Shown piece by piece: positions 15,001 to 18,744 of a DNA stretch of 31,727 nucleotides. How positions within the stretch are numbered: the stretch's first letter is position 1; the number at the start of each line of letters is the position of its first letter. The notes beneath the pieces were generated by a model, which saw nothing but the letters and a program-made list of their open reading frames with translations, did not search any database and was not told the DNA's origin. The translations under genes were made by a program, and so were the position numbers. This DNA is from JBGCED01 sp045106055 (GTDB lineage Bacteria > Pseudomonadota > Alphaproteobacteria > CBDDJK01), in the NCBI GenBank assembly GCA_045106055.1, contig JBGCED010000038.1:1-31727 (forward strand), read 5' to 3'.

Positions 15001-15764
15001 GACCCATCTTTAAGGGTGGTCTTATCAATGGGAAGCGACCAATTACCAGCAGCATCCGATGTTGTCGTTAGGGTTTGCGTTGTAACCTTGCCATCCTTGT
15101 CGGTGACGGTCAGGGTAACCTCAATTTCATTTTCTGCGCGCGCCGTCCCCTTTAAGGTCGGATCCTCCGCCCAAGCCTCATTCAAATAATCGCCCACTGG
15201 ATAAGAAAGCGTTGGCATTAACGGTATCGGTGCTGATGGATCGGTCACCGCTTCTTCGGCTTCATCATCATCATCGCCAAAATCACCCGTACCGCCACCA
15301 TCAAACAAAGTGCCAGCATCCTCGATCACATCATCATCAATATCAGAACTGCTAAGCGTATCCTCAACCGCGCGGCTGCCCAATATCAGCGTATCTTCAA
15401 TTTCATCCTCTTCATTTTGACTGTTATAATTCAGCCAAAACTCCAGATCAAACTCCATCCATTCTTGGGTGGTGGGGTCAAAGAAACGCGCGCCCAGCCA
15501 ATCCGTGTTTACATCCCAGACATAAGTGCGCTCGTCATTAACATAAAGATCGCCCGAAATAGGGCCAAGCAAATAGCGATCCCCCGATACGCCATCCAGC
15601 ACATAAAGCATACCGCTTTCCGCAACCAGCACTTCATTCGCGCTGAGCGTGACATTTAATGCCGCTGCGGCTTCAACCAATCGAACAACATCAGCCCCAT
15701 CAATTACCTGCTGGGTAATGTCCTCCGCAAAATCGCTGCCTTCGTTGAGAAGAGTAATACGCAT
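1..15764 (-). CDS. Giant bacterial Ig-like repeat adhesin (BapA/LapA-like), 3' end outside window
   Basis: Read on the minus strand from the ATG at 15764-15762, one frame appears open to the left edge, giving 5254 full codons with no end in the window. I checked frame continuity at about ten repeat landmarks (for example the AGN turns at 13079, 12122, 9482, 6332, 4676, 2399 and 755), and all are in the same frame. Residues 1 to about 115 are non-repetitive (starts MRITLLNEGSDF) with no Sec signal peptide or membrane segment. Residues about 115-175 are an Asp/Glu/Gly-rich acidic linker. From about residue 175 the protein is a tandem array of Ig-like units with recurring features: DAP..P, GTAEAGSTV.V.V.D, a Y near the middle, DG.W..DL, and G...T..ATATD.AGN.S. 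This is the pattern of large surface and biofilm adhesins exported by type I secretion. Role in cell-surface attachment and T1SS export are inference, because the C-terminal secretion signal and transporter genes are not in the window. The composition is strongly acidic. The gene is read as partial, not broken. Confidence 0.93.
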   Translation of the reverse strand, partial: MRITLLNEGSDFAEDITQQVIDGADVVRLVEAAAALNVTLSANEVLVAESGMLYVLDGVSGDRYLLGPISGDLYVNDERTYVWDVNTDWLGARFFDPTTQEWMEFDLEFWLNYNSQNEEDEIEDTLILGSRAVEDTLSSSDIDDDVIEDAGTLFDGGGTGDFGDDDDEAEEAVTDPSAPIPLMPTLSYPVGDYLNEAWAEDPTLKGTARAENEIEVTLTVTDKDGKVTTQTLTTTSDAAGNWSLPIDKTTLKDGSTVSVQATATNEDGEQSAATPSKSFKVDLNAPDAPKVNDDTVGADGYISADDTILTGEAEEGSTVLVTVSDNNGEKAIYEVVVSADEDDPKDGLGNWEIDLDTATPVSGKITIDEGEKVTLNITAKDAAGNESDPATGFPKSGTVDTKAPESTTIDKPIDGAAVVTNDFPIEGKGEPNSVIELVLTDGANGNLNLTVTANADQDGYWTLDKEKWDGTNLAKGENLTVTATATDKAGNESAPTSSVIAHVEPGMSINQPVANDKLNDLTPTITGAADVNMVVTVTLSDDRGESAIYTVTADVYGGWVLDLDDAAPASGSISFDEGETMSVTASDSSDPVKTASVGGITFDVTPPESPAITKPAPGGGTADETPEITGTAESGSTVLVTVSDGINTHVYTTTASTDGDWTVDVKADDVDFEPGETATITTTATDDAGNVSKPATANFDILPPSDGKPVITSPDAGSAINDSTPVITGSAASDAVVAVTVSDGGTDQQVYTVTADGEGDWSLDLGADSTSPKVGLDDGETATITASAQNEKNETLVSDPVSFGIDTTDPYKPDITSPSKDTAGADPEITGSAEANSTVLVTVDDGDSEATYQTTADKDGQWTVDLDTDQPVDGTVDPENGEEVTISATATDGAGNVSGTTEVKYTVDSEAPDAPGITSPPDGGGVLDGTPAIEGTAEAGSTVNVVVGSGDTAATYQTTADTDGNWELDLETAEPASGTKTSPLTGDVSITATATDEAGNVSDPTSTGFEVTTVNNNVPNITSPDKGEFINDLTPEITGLANAGHTVLVTLSDGGLTATYRVIADDQGSWKVDIGTQDPMEGSGDLSLESGETATVTATAIDDDGKTSDSSEVLNFILDQDRPDQPTVDDPPFLSYIIKNDPLISGTAEPSVEGHSNMVLVTISDGTGKQTYTTTVDTQGKWSLNLEEAGNAPAFGIDDGENITVYARTVDAAGNKSKGIGRTKFTYFDLEPEGGPELKDPVDEGISTDKPVLKGVAVAGVEVRVTLTDDDTGDQATSAIYVVTASPLGYWELDLSTAQPLEGGKVSLEENDTVTATATAVGYKPKDDGSGYTDQPNDVSDANLIPYPDPADNNPHTFVVDTTPPTAPDLTDPDGATNETPTKLVGTAEANVTVLVTLSDGNTTISYEVESDTKGNWTLDFDAVDPLPNLEDGDVVPEDFDLSDGSFTVTMTAVDAVDRTSPPATESFTVDKVAPNAPLIDSPSDAGVVTDDFKIEGNTGTPGEPNSLVKVTLSDDDGKSIVLDATTDENGKWSVDANILDGTEFAVGDALTITATVTDLAGNISGNSDIVNATIKEPAGGKAIIDDPGVNTSDSAEVAISDKYTVTGRAPADAEKVELIVDDGDGNKWTYIAEVNGGAWEVDLSSGTEAGTKDFDEGETLTLTAVPLNDDDSSAGTNSDPRMVKTDLTAPDAPIITAPSDNHAFSNDEFPAVTGTAAADADYVIVTVKDQFSQIQTYRAAVTNGTWSIDIDEGKFTLDDGDAFNMSAQAYDKAGNVSEKSTTINVIYDPVVSGKPELTYPADEDQINNATPILTGVAESNATVFITVDDGKDDQATFKVVAGADGSWSLNLKADATTTGGAYNGFDNDDSVTIKLSADNKGNGTVVAQNVSYNFKVDTDNPDAPTLTTPDQSDSSPKFSPDGGVVGTAEPNSTVLVTISDGTETATYQTTADPAGNFSLDVTSDPIDGTISFDEKDTDIDIDVTATDEAGNVSDPRHVDATIDLSPPAAPSITTPGQGANVNDATPLIEGKAEAGSEVLITINDQDGNKASFTAAVGTDGLWHLNLDDHPAATSFIGNGDQLTIQAVAVDDAGNQSPSTSREFDIVIIPEDTITIDSPADASKTNDTEIDITGTAGKNSTVLITLDDANGQVGTFTVTADGNGNFTLDLEDKDSYTVTGDTISFDNGETITINASIEGSSSTASSKFTVEDKIVKMPAITSPSEGQDVNDTTPIITGTAESGTTILVTLSDGTSNATATVTTTSNGTWTLDTEAAGIDDLFQNQETATITAYAQDAAGTVSQNSATVKFDIVTYQPGEVTVDKPVANQPTNDDTPEISGSADPGSVVSVTLSDGDGTATYEVTTGTNGQWSLDLGADPAPAPKDSSGTFKPENGETITVDASVTAGGNTTKADQISFDIDTTPPASISLNDVADHIDDASPLLSGTGEAGSTIALTISESGLSASFEVIVGLDGNWQIDNFDTPLDGGNAEFLKDGGAISVSATAHDDAGNKSNTVSDAFEIDVTAPEAPAIITPSNGSKITTATPAIIGAGESGTEILVVLDDDEPGKATYKVTVGDNSTWTLDLSGTPAPAPIDGRAVTIDDNETITVTAQAVDKAGNESPVASSNFTFTNPTSEDPSFAAPAEGTAVDPARDGLIVEGTATKDSSLHVIVADGSSNDLITYRVTGDINGAWKLDLASATPVAPDGAKPIYADDADLTFTLEKTAGGKFNPTPTLKLDVDSTAPDAPIFTDPADGALVASADPVIKGEAEANSTVLLTLTDKDNNKGIFTATADGDGKWEYDIPADSEFAIAKGETLSLTATATDALNHTSTPKTSSFTYPTDANSGEVKITDPASDSTIGGSDPFVVKGTGTPGEVISLTIADDDGGSKVETITVTPSGGWSYTITDLSAFDFARDGADIQHGDKLTYTATMGTSDPAIATYTVDLDAPSVPNVTSPAENSLADPTPIIVGTGQANTTVLVTLIDQDGISKSTYETTTNAAGNWTLDTDTGTPFEGGTYAPDEKDTKFDVEVQGVDEYGNASNGNTFNYSMDLAKPDAPTLTSPSSAAILGTLTPTLEGAAEANSTVTLTLNDDDGAKQTYVITANGDGAWSLDLSATPFTATNDKDVFTAVMTATDAAGNVSDPSAPSTYTVNASADLTIQSPANGDEIGTSFFVKEDHAEIKGVGTPGAVINLTIVETETDGSKQTTNFTATVGANGNWEIDLFGDGDNSPKVDFDDGSTIAITATQTADGQVSPPVTTNVTYDLTPPTSPSVSSPVAGTNQSDSDPVITGIAAADAEQVIITLTDGATTLTATVSVSAGNTWTLETEADGELKELFQAGEKATITATAVDKAGNISNGSDPHIFNIVSSTPGVPTITDPSNGDAINNQGDHLVIKGSALDSEGNFVFLTLTDGTDTATFKSQIIKDGVWVADLGDETIEIIGNSADFNILTSFTDGETITATTAVYATVNGDNRSDPQYGTPTVFTIDTSVTTPIVDNVASSNDITPTITGTAEAGSTVLVTLSEGDDAAATYQVTAGDDGKWTLDTEALDPLAGGSEAFLEDGGEISITASQTDRAGNVSGNSDPKSFIIDKDAPAIAIESPAAGSTTTKNDPIISGTAEAAAVILVTLTDDATPKQSAIYETKADGDGKWSLNLADLGDNAVQLSGSISIDKGETVTVNATAADRAGNVSDPATSSFTYKEANVEISNPAKDEIIDPVRDHLKIDGIAAKPNAEVLVTLADDGGQTATLTVTTDENGSWALDLELEPNGLVKGESITLSDGETLSITASQEDNGETKTDTRTGIKIDTAAPDAPSIDYPANDGLVTSVEPVISGTVEAGATVLLTVSDGTVDGAIFTIIDADGDGAWTYDFANDGNESFVLEHGEKLTINATAKDAAGHDSDAANNIATVYTTLPADPTILTPADKAIVGGPDPLVFTGFAQGFEEVYITLTDNTGDVEFHIYTLDVDAGGTWSLDLADYDSDVLAFEHGDEIKAEISAKNIGGVEKGTGITLGFDQEGAATSLNTPDLDGDGFVESNENLITGTAEAGATILVTLADGDNKSTYQVTAAENGNWTVDAKDGEALDGGKFEFKDGATMGVTATATDALGNVGDAATVGDPIKIDLEAPDKPALTSPSGGNTTFEYPKLEGTAEAGATVLVTLSEGGWIATYQVTADDKGDWDIVLNPAEGTNQDKPIAETGEYDFNGLENDTDTKGDVMTVVMTATDGAGNVSDAETTNFERLDFSGKPIITSPEAGSASNDPTFTVTGIGADNDIIVIRIKTKDGEEGVYTVVPDLDNKWTLDLETATPDPTSTLDENKFKNGIDDDLITITATSKGNEETSDPVIFTLDTKAPDAPVFVNPTSGSTTDDLTPEVTGTAEKNSTILVTVSETNADGTSGHNQIYTVNADDDGKWTLDFEDEDTAKFDIQSSDRLNYSATATDAVGNISTASETYNLIYYNRMPGDVLIAEPANGIATNDTTPYVSGFAANEGKVLITLSATGIAPQIFTTQADSEGSWSFNFDDASDFTLANSTDSDGDIYTISMTSTDATGKVEAADPKTFTLDTVAPEKPSINAEQESVIDGAVGDATPALLGKGEAGATVFFTVTDGTETATFKTTADENGNWTTDFDEAEKVGGDITLSDGEDATITATQVDSAGNVSPASDQTTVKMDLSSSTPIIDPIPDLVGMIDPSFTGTAEAGAVVTLTFTEQASTGAGEGKDQDVVTMTVTANAEGKWTVDLGDAVKADGFDGFDDLDEISMEVVATDKYGNKSETATAEFTIDFPVGPEIDAPAKGSIVNSKVISGRYSADPSQYDGQEQLSGELLVTIADNNAEIATYTVQYDAGSETWSLDLDDPSTYKGVTGSITLADKEVITVTVSAKEGEANEPSPQRITTYTMDLVAPDTPAILSPADDVASSDLTPEISGTAEAGSTILLTVADADSEATYQVIADGEGKWTFDAEGPTQVGESDFSFDDGDSLTITATASDVAGNVSGATDPINLVLDATPPTKPTVDALGNDPYNLLNNATAPITGTAEAGSTVLVTIADGTNDDADGVSSAIFTVAADAETGKWSLDLSTDENQAKIKLDHDEMITVSATATDKAGNISESSDAETAEMDLNTSNPAITSPVDGVFVGSGKPLITGTAEAFSTLFLTLTDDGDSETAIYTLSADKDGAWTLDATNTEPNVGEIKFEHLDKIDIDVNSKDRAGNASGNVTDSFFNLWGDVVGELNILYPSPDEL
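3..15241 (-). repeat. Tandem array of about 47 Ig-like domain repeats within the adhesin
   Basis: The repeat unit is about 300-330 bp (about 100-110 residues) and recurs across the whole adhesin from about residue 175 to the left edge. The easiest landmark is the AGN-type turn before the last strand, seen on the plus strand as attgcccgc or close variants, at for example 413, 753, 1419, 2397, 3044, 4674, 5684, 6330, 7905, 9480, 10437, 11080, 12120, 12770, 13077, 13696 and 14298. Units are clearly related at protein level but differ at DNA level; I saw no long identical blocks, so the array looks old and diversified rather than freshly duplicated. The count is by eye and could be off by a few. 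The family is best described as a bacterial Ig domain (Big_6/Big_13-like); the exact Pfam assignment needs a profile search. Confidence 0.9.
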
Positions 15765-16091
15765 TTAAAAAATATTATCCAAAAATGTCATTAAGTAAAA
15801 AATTATTGTTCAACAAATTACTTGCCGTAAAAATTATTGTTCAACACATTATTTAAGCCTGTTAAATTTGAAAAAATCGCACATATATCAAATTCCACAT
15901 TGCATACTATAATCTAAATCAAAAAAGCGCAAGATTAAAAACGATCTAAACATAACAATTTAATTCATTGTTTTTAAACATAAAAAATAATAGTATTTAA
16001 TAAAAAACAAATAATAAACCAATAAAAGCCATAATATATCACCTTGATCTGTGCGCAAGATCACAATCCAATCACCAAAAACGCCAATAAA
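15765..16091 (-). promoter_or_regulatory. AT-rich adhesin leader and promoter region
   Basis: This 327-bp gap lies between the stop of prmA and the start of the adhesin, both on the minus strand. It is very AT-rich. It holds two 18-bp direct repeats (listed separately). A weak promoter-like pair on the minus strand is TATAGT at 15911-15906 with TTGCGC at 15932-15927, but the 15-nt spacer is short. If that promoter is used, the direct repeats fall in the 5' UTR. A short dyad near 16044-16062 (TGATCT / AGATCA, 7-nt loop) lies just past prmA but has no clear T run after it, so I do not call it a terminator. No clear Shine-Dalgarno precedes the adhesin ATG. Confidence 0.45.
15798..15846. repeat. 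Pair of 18-bp direct repeats with internal dyad, upstream of the adhesin
   Basis: The 18-mer aaaaattattgttcaaca occurs exactly at 15798-15815 and again at 15829-15846, with starts 31 bp apart, about three helical turns. Each copy contains the 9-bp odd-centred dyad TGTT-C-AACA. Two identical dyads on the same DNA face, 30-60 bp from the start of a large surface gene, look like a regulator binding site. That function is inference. Confidence 0.6.
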
Positions 16092-17075
16092 TCAAATAAT
16101 CCACGGCATAATTTTATGCTGAGATGAGAAAAGCTTTGGGGCTTGAATGGGGGCAAGCCGCTTAACCAGTGTAATTTGCGCCCATCCTGAATTTATTGTT
16201 GTTTTACAATGAGTAAATCCATGATTGCAATAGTGATTTTTAACCTTCCTAACCTGATTTAAGGTTATTCCAGAAAGAATAAGCACCGATTTTGGGCGCA
16301 TTCTTCGCGCAATAATGGGCGCAAGCTCAATCAAGGGATTGACCAAAATATTGGCAACCGCCAAATCAAAATATTGATTTGGTTTTATCTTGTAAATTGG
16401 CAGTCCTGCGCCAGTGAATGCTTTAATTTTACTCAATAATTTATTTTTTACTATATTATTTTTAGTGATGCTAACCGCATCAGCTTCTATATCAACCGCA
16501 ATATTTGAATTGAGGGTGTTTTGCCATAATTTTTGTGCCGCAATCGCTAAAATGCCTGTGCCGCACCCAATATCAACCATTGATTCTGGGCTAAATTTTT
16601 GTTTTTTAAGGGTTTCCAGCTGCTGTAAACATAATTTTGTGGTCGGGTGGTTGCCCGTTCCAAACGCAGTTGTTGCGGTAATTGATAAATCAATCAGGCT
16701 TGGCTTTCTATCGCGCTCATCTGCCAAATGATGAATGTAAAATCGACCAAGCTTAATCGGCGGGAAGCTTTTACGATTCTCCCCTAACCAGTCTTTATTT
16801 TCAATAATATCAATAATTTGACTAAATTCAAATGCAGGATGCTCAACCTTAAATTTTGCATCAACAACCGCCATAAATGCGGGCGCATCACCTGCTTGCA
16901 AGATAATTTGAACAAGCCAATTTTGGGTTTTTGACGCATTATCGCCTGATTCAAGCAAGCTTATTGCCACGGATTGCGAATCAGCGACAATATCTGCATA
17001 TGCTTCGGCAAGCCCGACAAAGGCTTCTGCGGCTTGAATTTTTTGAAAATTATAATTTATAAAGGTTATTTTCAT
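16092..17075 (-). CDS. prmA: Ribosomal protein L11 methyltransferase PrmA
   Basis: SAM-dependent methyltransferase that modifies ribosomal protein L11. Taken from the ATG at 17075 the protein is 327 residues. The family signature AFGTGNHPTT is at about residues 137-146, the SAM-binding loop DIGCGTG at 168-174, an acidic strand end VDIEADAV near 194-201, and the NILVNPL motif of the catalytic site at about 242-248. A TTG at 17138 would add 21 residues that do not resemble the family, so I prefer the ATG, although neither start has a good Shine-Dalgarno. The gene is divergent from trcR and lies upstream of the adhesin on the same strand, but the 327-bp AT-rich gap argues against a shared operon. 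The N-terminal L11-binding part is diverged, as is usual in this family. Confidence 0.9.
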   Translation of the reverse strand: MKITFINYNFQKIQAAEAFVGLAEAYADIVADSQSVAISLLESGDNASKTQNWLVQIILQAGDAPAFMAVVDAKFKVEHPAFEFSQIIDIIENKDWLGENRKSFPPIKLGRFYIHHLADERDRKPSLIDLSITATTAFGTGNHPTTKLCLQQLETLKKQKFSPESMVDIGCGTGILAIAAQKLWQNTLNSNIAVDIEADAVSITKNNIVKNKLLSKIKAFTGAGLPIYKIKPNQYFDLAVANILVNPLIELAPIIARRMRPKSVLILSGITLNQVRKVKNHYCNHGFTHCKTTINSGWAQITLVKRLAPIQAPKLFSSQHKIMPWII

Positions 17076-17348
17076 TTTTTTAACTAATAAATTATGCTTA
17101 AAGCCTAAAAATATGTTGATTATATCTAATCTCTTCAAATTACTATAAATTGATTCTATATCATAAATAAAGCACTAATCACCCTTGATTGGCACTTTGT
17201 TAAGCTTTAAAAACCATCTCGCCCTTAATATTAAGAATCATAAACAATCATGCCTACTAAGCAACAATCATGCTTGCTAAGCAATGCCAGCTTATGCTAA
17301 GAACTTAAAAATATTAATCCCTTTATCATTTTTTGGAGAATGTAAGCT
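17076..17348. promoter_or_regulatory. Divergent regulatory region between prmA and trcR, with two GANTC sites
   Basis: This 273-bp AT-rich gap must hold the promoters of prmA (leftward) and trcR (rightward). Two GANTC sequences, the CcrM methylation target in many alphaproteobacteria, are at 17152-17156 (GATTC) and 17235-17239 (GAATC). A tandem 20-mer with dyads follows at 17243-17301 and is listed separately. I found no TTAA-N7-TTAA CtrA box. Just before trcR, GGAG at 17335-17338 sits 10 nt from the ATG and fixes that start. Confidence 0.5.
17243..17301. repeat. Tandem 20-mer repeats with dyads upstream of trcR
   Basis: aacaatcatgcctactaagc (17243-17262) is followed directly by aacaatcatgcttgctaagc (17263-17282), 18 of 20 identical. 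The second copy contains the dyad TGCTT-GCT-AAGCA (17271-17283). A third, related dyad CTTA-TGC-TAAG lies at 17291-17301. Dyad centres are about 20 bp apart (near 17257, 17277 and 17296), consistent with a row of operator half-sites about two helical turns apart, 50-100 bp before the trcR start. The binding protein is unknown. Confidence 0.6.
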
Positions 17349-17960
17349 ATGGCAAAATTATTAATGCCACGCGCAACGGCGGTATGGTTGATTGAAAACA
17401 CGACCTTAACCTTTGATCAGATTTCTGGTTTTACAGCATTGCACGGTCTGGAAATTCAAGCCATTGCTGATGGCGAAGTTGGCGCGGGTATGAAAGGCGT
17501 TGACCCTGTTCAATCTGGGCAGCTAACCAAAGAAATGATTGAAAAATGCGAAAAGGACTCAACGCTTAAATTGTCCTTGCGGCGTTCTGATTTGCCAGAA
17601 CCGATTTCCCGCCATAAGGGGCCGCGCTATACGCCCTTATCAAAGCGCGCCGATAAGCCTGATGCGATTGCTTGGGTGTTGCGTCATCATCCCGAATTAT
17701 CGGATTTGCAAATTTGCCGTTTGATTGGCACGACCAAACCCACCATTCTGGCCGTGCGCGATAAAAGCCATTGGAACAGCCAAAATTTAAAACCAAGATC
17801 CCCTGCGGAACTTGGGCTTTGCACGCAAATTGAGTTGGCAACTGAAATTGAAAAAGCGATTAAAGCGGGACGCAAGCCCGTTGATGATCCGATGCGCGAA
17901 CATGCAAAAACCGTTGCAGCCTTTGTCACCGAAGAGCCTGAATGGCCCAGATCTAAATAA
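17349..17960 (+). CDS. trcR: DUF1013 family cell cycle transcriptional regulator TrcR
   Basis: This 203-residue protein matches the alphaproteobacterial DUF1013 family, named TrcR (transcriptional regulator of the cell cycle) from Caulobacter work. It starts MAKLLMPRATAVWLIENT, typical of the family. Residues about 104-138 (from DAIAWVLRHHPELSD to TTKPTILAVRDK) read as a helix-turn-helix. The length and both ends fit a complete gene. GGAG at 17335-17338 gives a well-spaced ribosome binding site. Upstream are tandem dyad repeats and two GANTC sites, which suggests cell-cycle or methylation-dependent control, by inference. It converges with the histidine phosphatase gene 45 bp downstream. A 10-bp sequence (gatctaaata) is repeated around its stop codon with no obvious role. 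Confidence 0.88.
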   Translation: MAKLLMPRATAVWLIENTTLTFDQISGFTALHGLEIQAIADGEVGAGMKGVDPVQSGQLTKEMIEKCEKDSTLKLSLRRSDLPEPISRHKGPRYTPLSKRADKPDAIAWVLRHHPELSDLQICRLIGTTKPTILAVRDKSHWNSQNLKPRSPAELGLCTQIELATEIEKAIKAGRKPVDDPMREHAKTVAAFVTEEPEWPRSK

Positions 17961-18005
17961 TGGGATCTAAATAGCAAAACAAACTTGGTTTTGGCGATTG
18001 GTCAA

Positions 18006-18581
18006 TCAATTATTGTGCAATTCAAATTTATCCAGCACTTCTATCCGGCCATCGCTGACTTGAATGACAACGCCAACCCCAGATCCCACAGCAAGCCCTG
18101 TAAAAGCAAGGATGTTGGCATAATGGGTGACAAGCATCAAAGTTTCATCGGGCTTAACTTGTGATAATTCTTCAATGAAATTATTTTTATAAAGCGATTT
18201 TGTTGCCTCCGACTTTTCCCATAATGAATTTAGGGGCTGCATTGTATAGACTCTGTCGCTCCCCAATTTAAATAATTGCGCTGTATCCGAAGCGCGGCAC
18301 CATTCGCTGCTATAGACACGGTCAATCTTAAGCTGGCGGTTTTTGATTAACTCGCCAATTGCGATGGCCTGCACCTGACCTGAAGCATTTAAATTGCGCT
18401 GGGTTGAACAATCACCCAGCTTAAAATCAACGGGATCGCCTGTGCCTGGGGCAAAAGCATGGCGCAGAATGACATGAGTATTTGGCATATTCAACAAATC
18501 ATTCATCGATTGCGCGCTTGCCGTTTCACCATGCCCAATAATCATGGCGATCATAATGAGGATAATTCGGCTAAATTTCAT
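18006..18581 (-). CDS. Exported histidine phosphatase family protein
   Basis: From the ATG at 18581 the product is 191 residues. Residues 1-23 form a Sec signal peptide: basic start (MKFSR), hydrophobic core, and an ASA-Q cleavage motif, so the enzyme should be periplasmic. The phosphatase core shows Arg40-His41 in LRHAFAPG, where the first His forms the phospho-intermediate; the usual RHG reads RHA here. A second Arg lies in SEWCRASDTA (Arg96), and the second catalytic His is in LVTHYAN (His153). The substrate cannot be told from sequence. An ATG six codons upstream (18599) is in frame, but AGGA sits about 8 nt before 18581, favouring the shorter form. The gene is transcribed alone, convergent with trcR and divergent from putA. 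Confidence 0.88.
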   Translation of the reverse strand: MKFSRIILIMIAMIIGHGETASAQSMNDLLNMPNTHVILRHAFAPGTGDPVDFKLGDCSTQRNLNASGQVQAIAIGELIKNRQLKIDRVYSSEWCRASDTAQLFKLGSDRVYTMQPLNSLWEKSEATKSLYKNNFIEELSQVKPDETLMLVTHYANILAFTGLAVGSGVGVVIQVSDGRIEVLDKFELHNN

Positions 18582-18744
18582 GGATTTTATTCCTAGCATT
18601 TATCATATTGAATAATCATATATAAAGAATATATAGCCAAGCTGCAATTGAATTAACAAGACATTATCTATTGAATAGAATTTTGAAATCAAAGTCATTA
18701 TGCCACAGCCATTACACAAGGTCATTATACAAGGTCATTATACA
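18582..18744. promoter_or_regulatory. Divergent leader between the histidine phosphatase and putA
   Basis: This AT-rich 163-bp gap serves both divergent genes. Its right end carries the 13-bp tandem repeat described separately. An in-frame ATG at 18700 could start putA but would encode a low-complexity 15-residue extension. I do not see a convincing -35/-10 pair in either direction. Confidence 0.4.
18716..18741 (+). repeat. 13-bp tandem repeat containing the putA ribosome binding site
   Basis: acaaggtcattat occurs twice back to back, at 18716-18728 and 18729-18741, directly before the ATG at 18745. A degenerate copy (caaagtcattat) lies at 18690-18701 and creates the alternative ATG at 18700. 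Each unit has AAGG; the second AAGG (18731-18734) is 10 nt from the putA ATG, so it can serve as the Shine-Dalgarno. Because the unit is not a multiple of three, a gain or loss of one copy would move the upstream ATG out of frame but leave the downstream start intact. Confidence 0.7.

Noticed and set aside
3..15241. CRISPR array or satellite DNA as an explanation for the regular repeats
   Set aside because: The period is about 300-330 bp, units are diverged at DNA level, and a single coding frame runs through all of them.
15417..15659. Plus-strand open frame near the adhesin start
   Set aside because: Antisense to the adhesin N-terminus, with no recognisable protein family and no ribosome binding site.
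16044..16062. Possible terminator hairpin after prmA
   Set aside because: The stem is only 6 bp with a 7-nt loop and is not followed by a clear U run on the minus strand.
17948..17973. 10-bp repeat gatctaaata around the trcR stop as an attachment site
   Set aside because: It is too short, has no integrase or mobile element nearby, and is probably a small local duplication.
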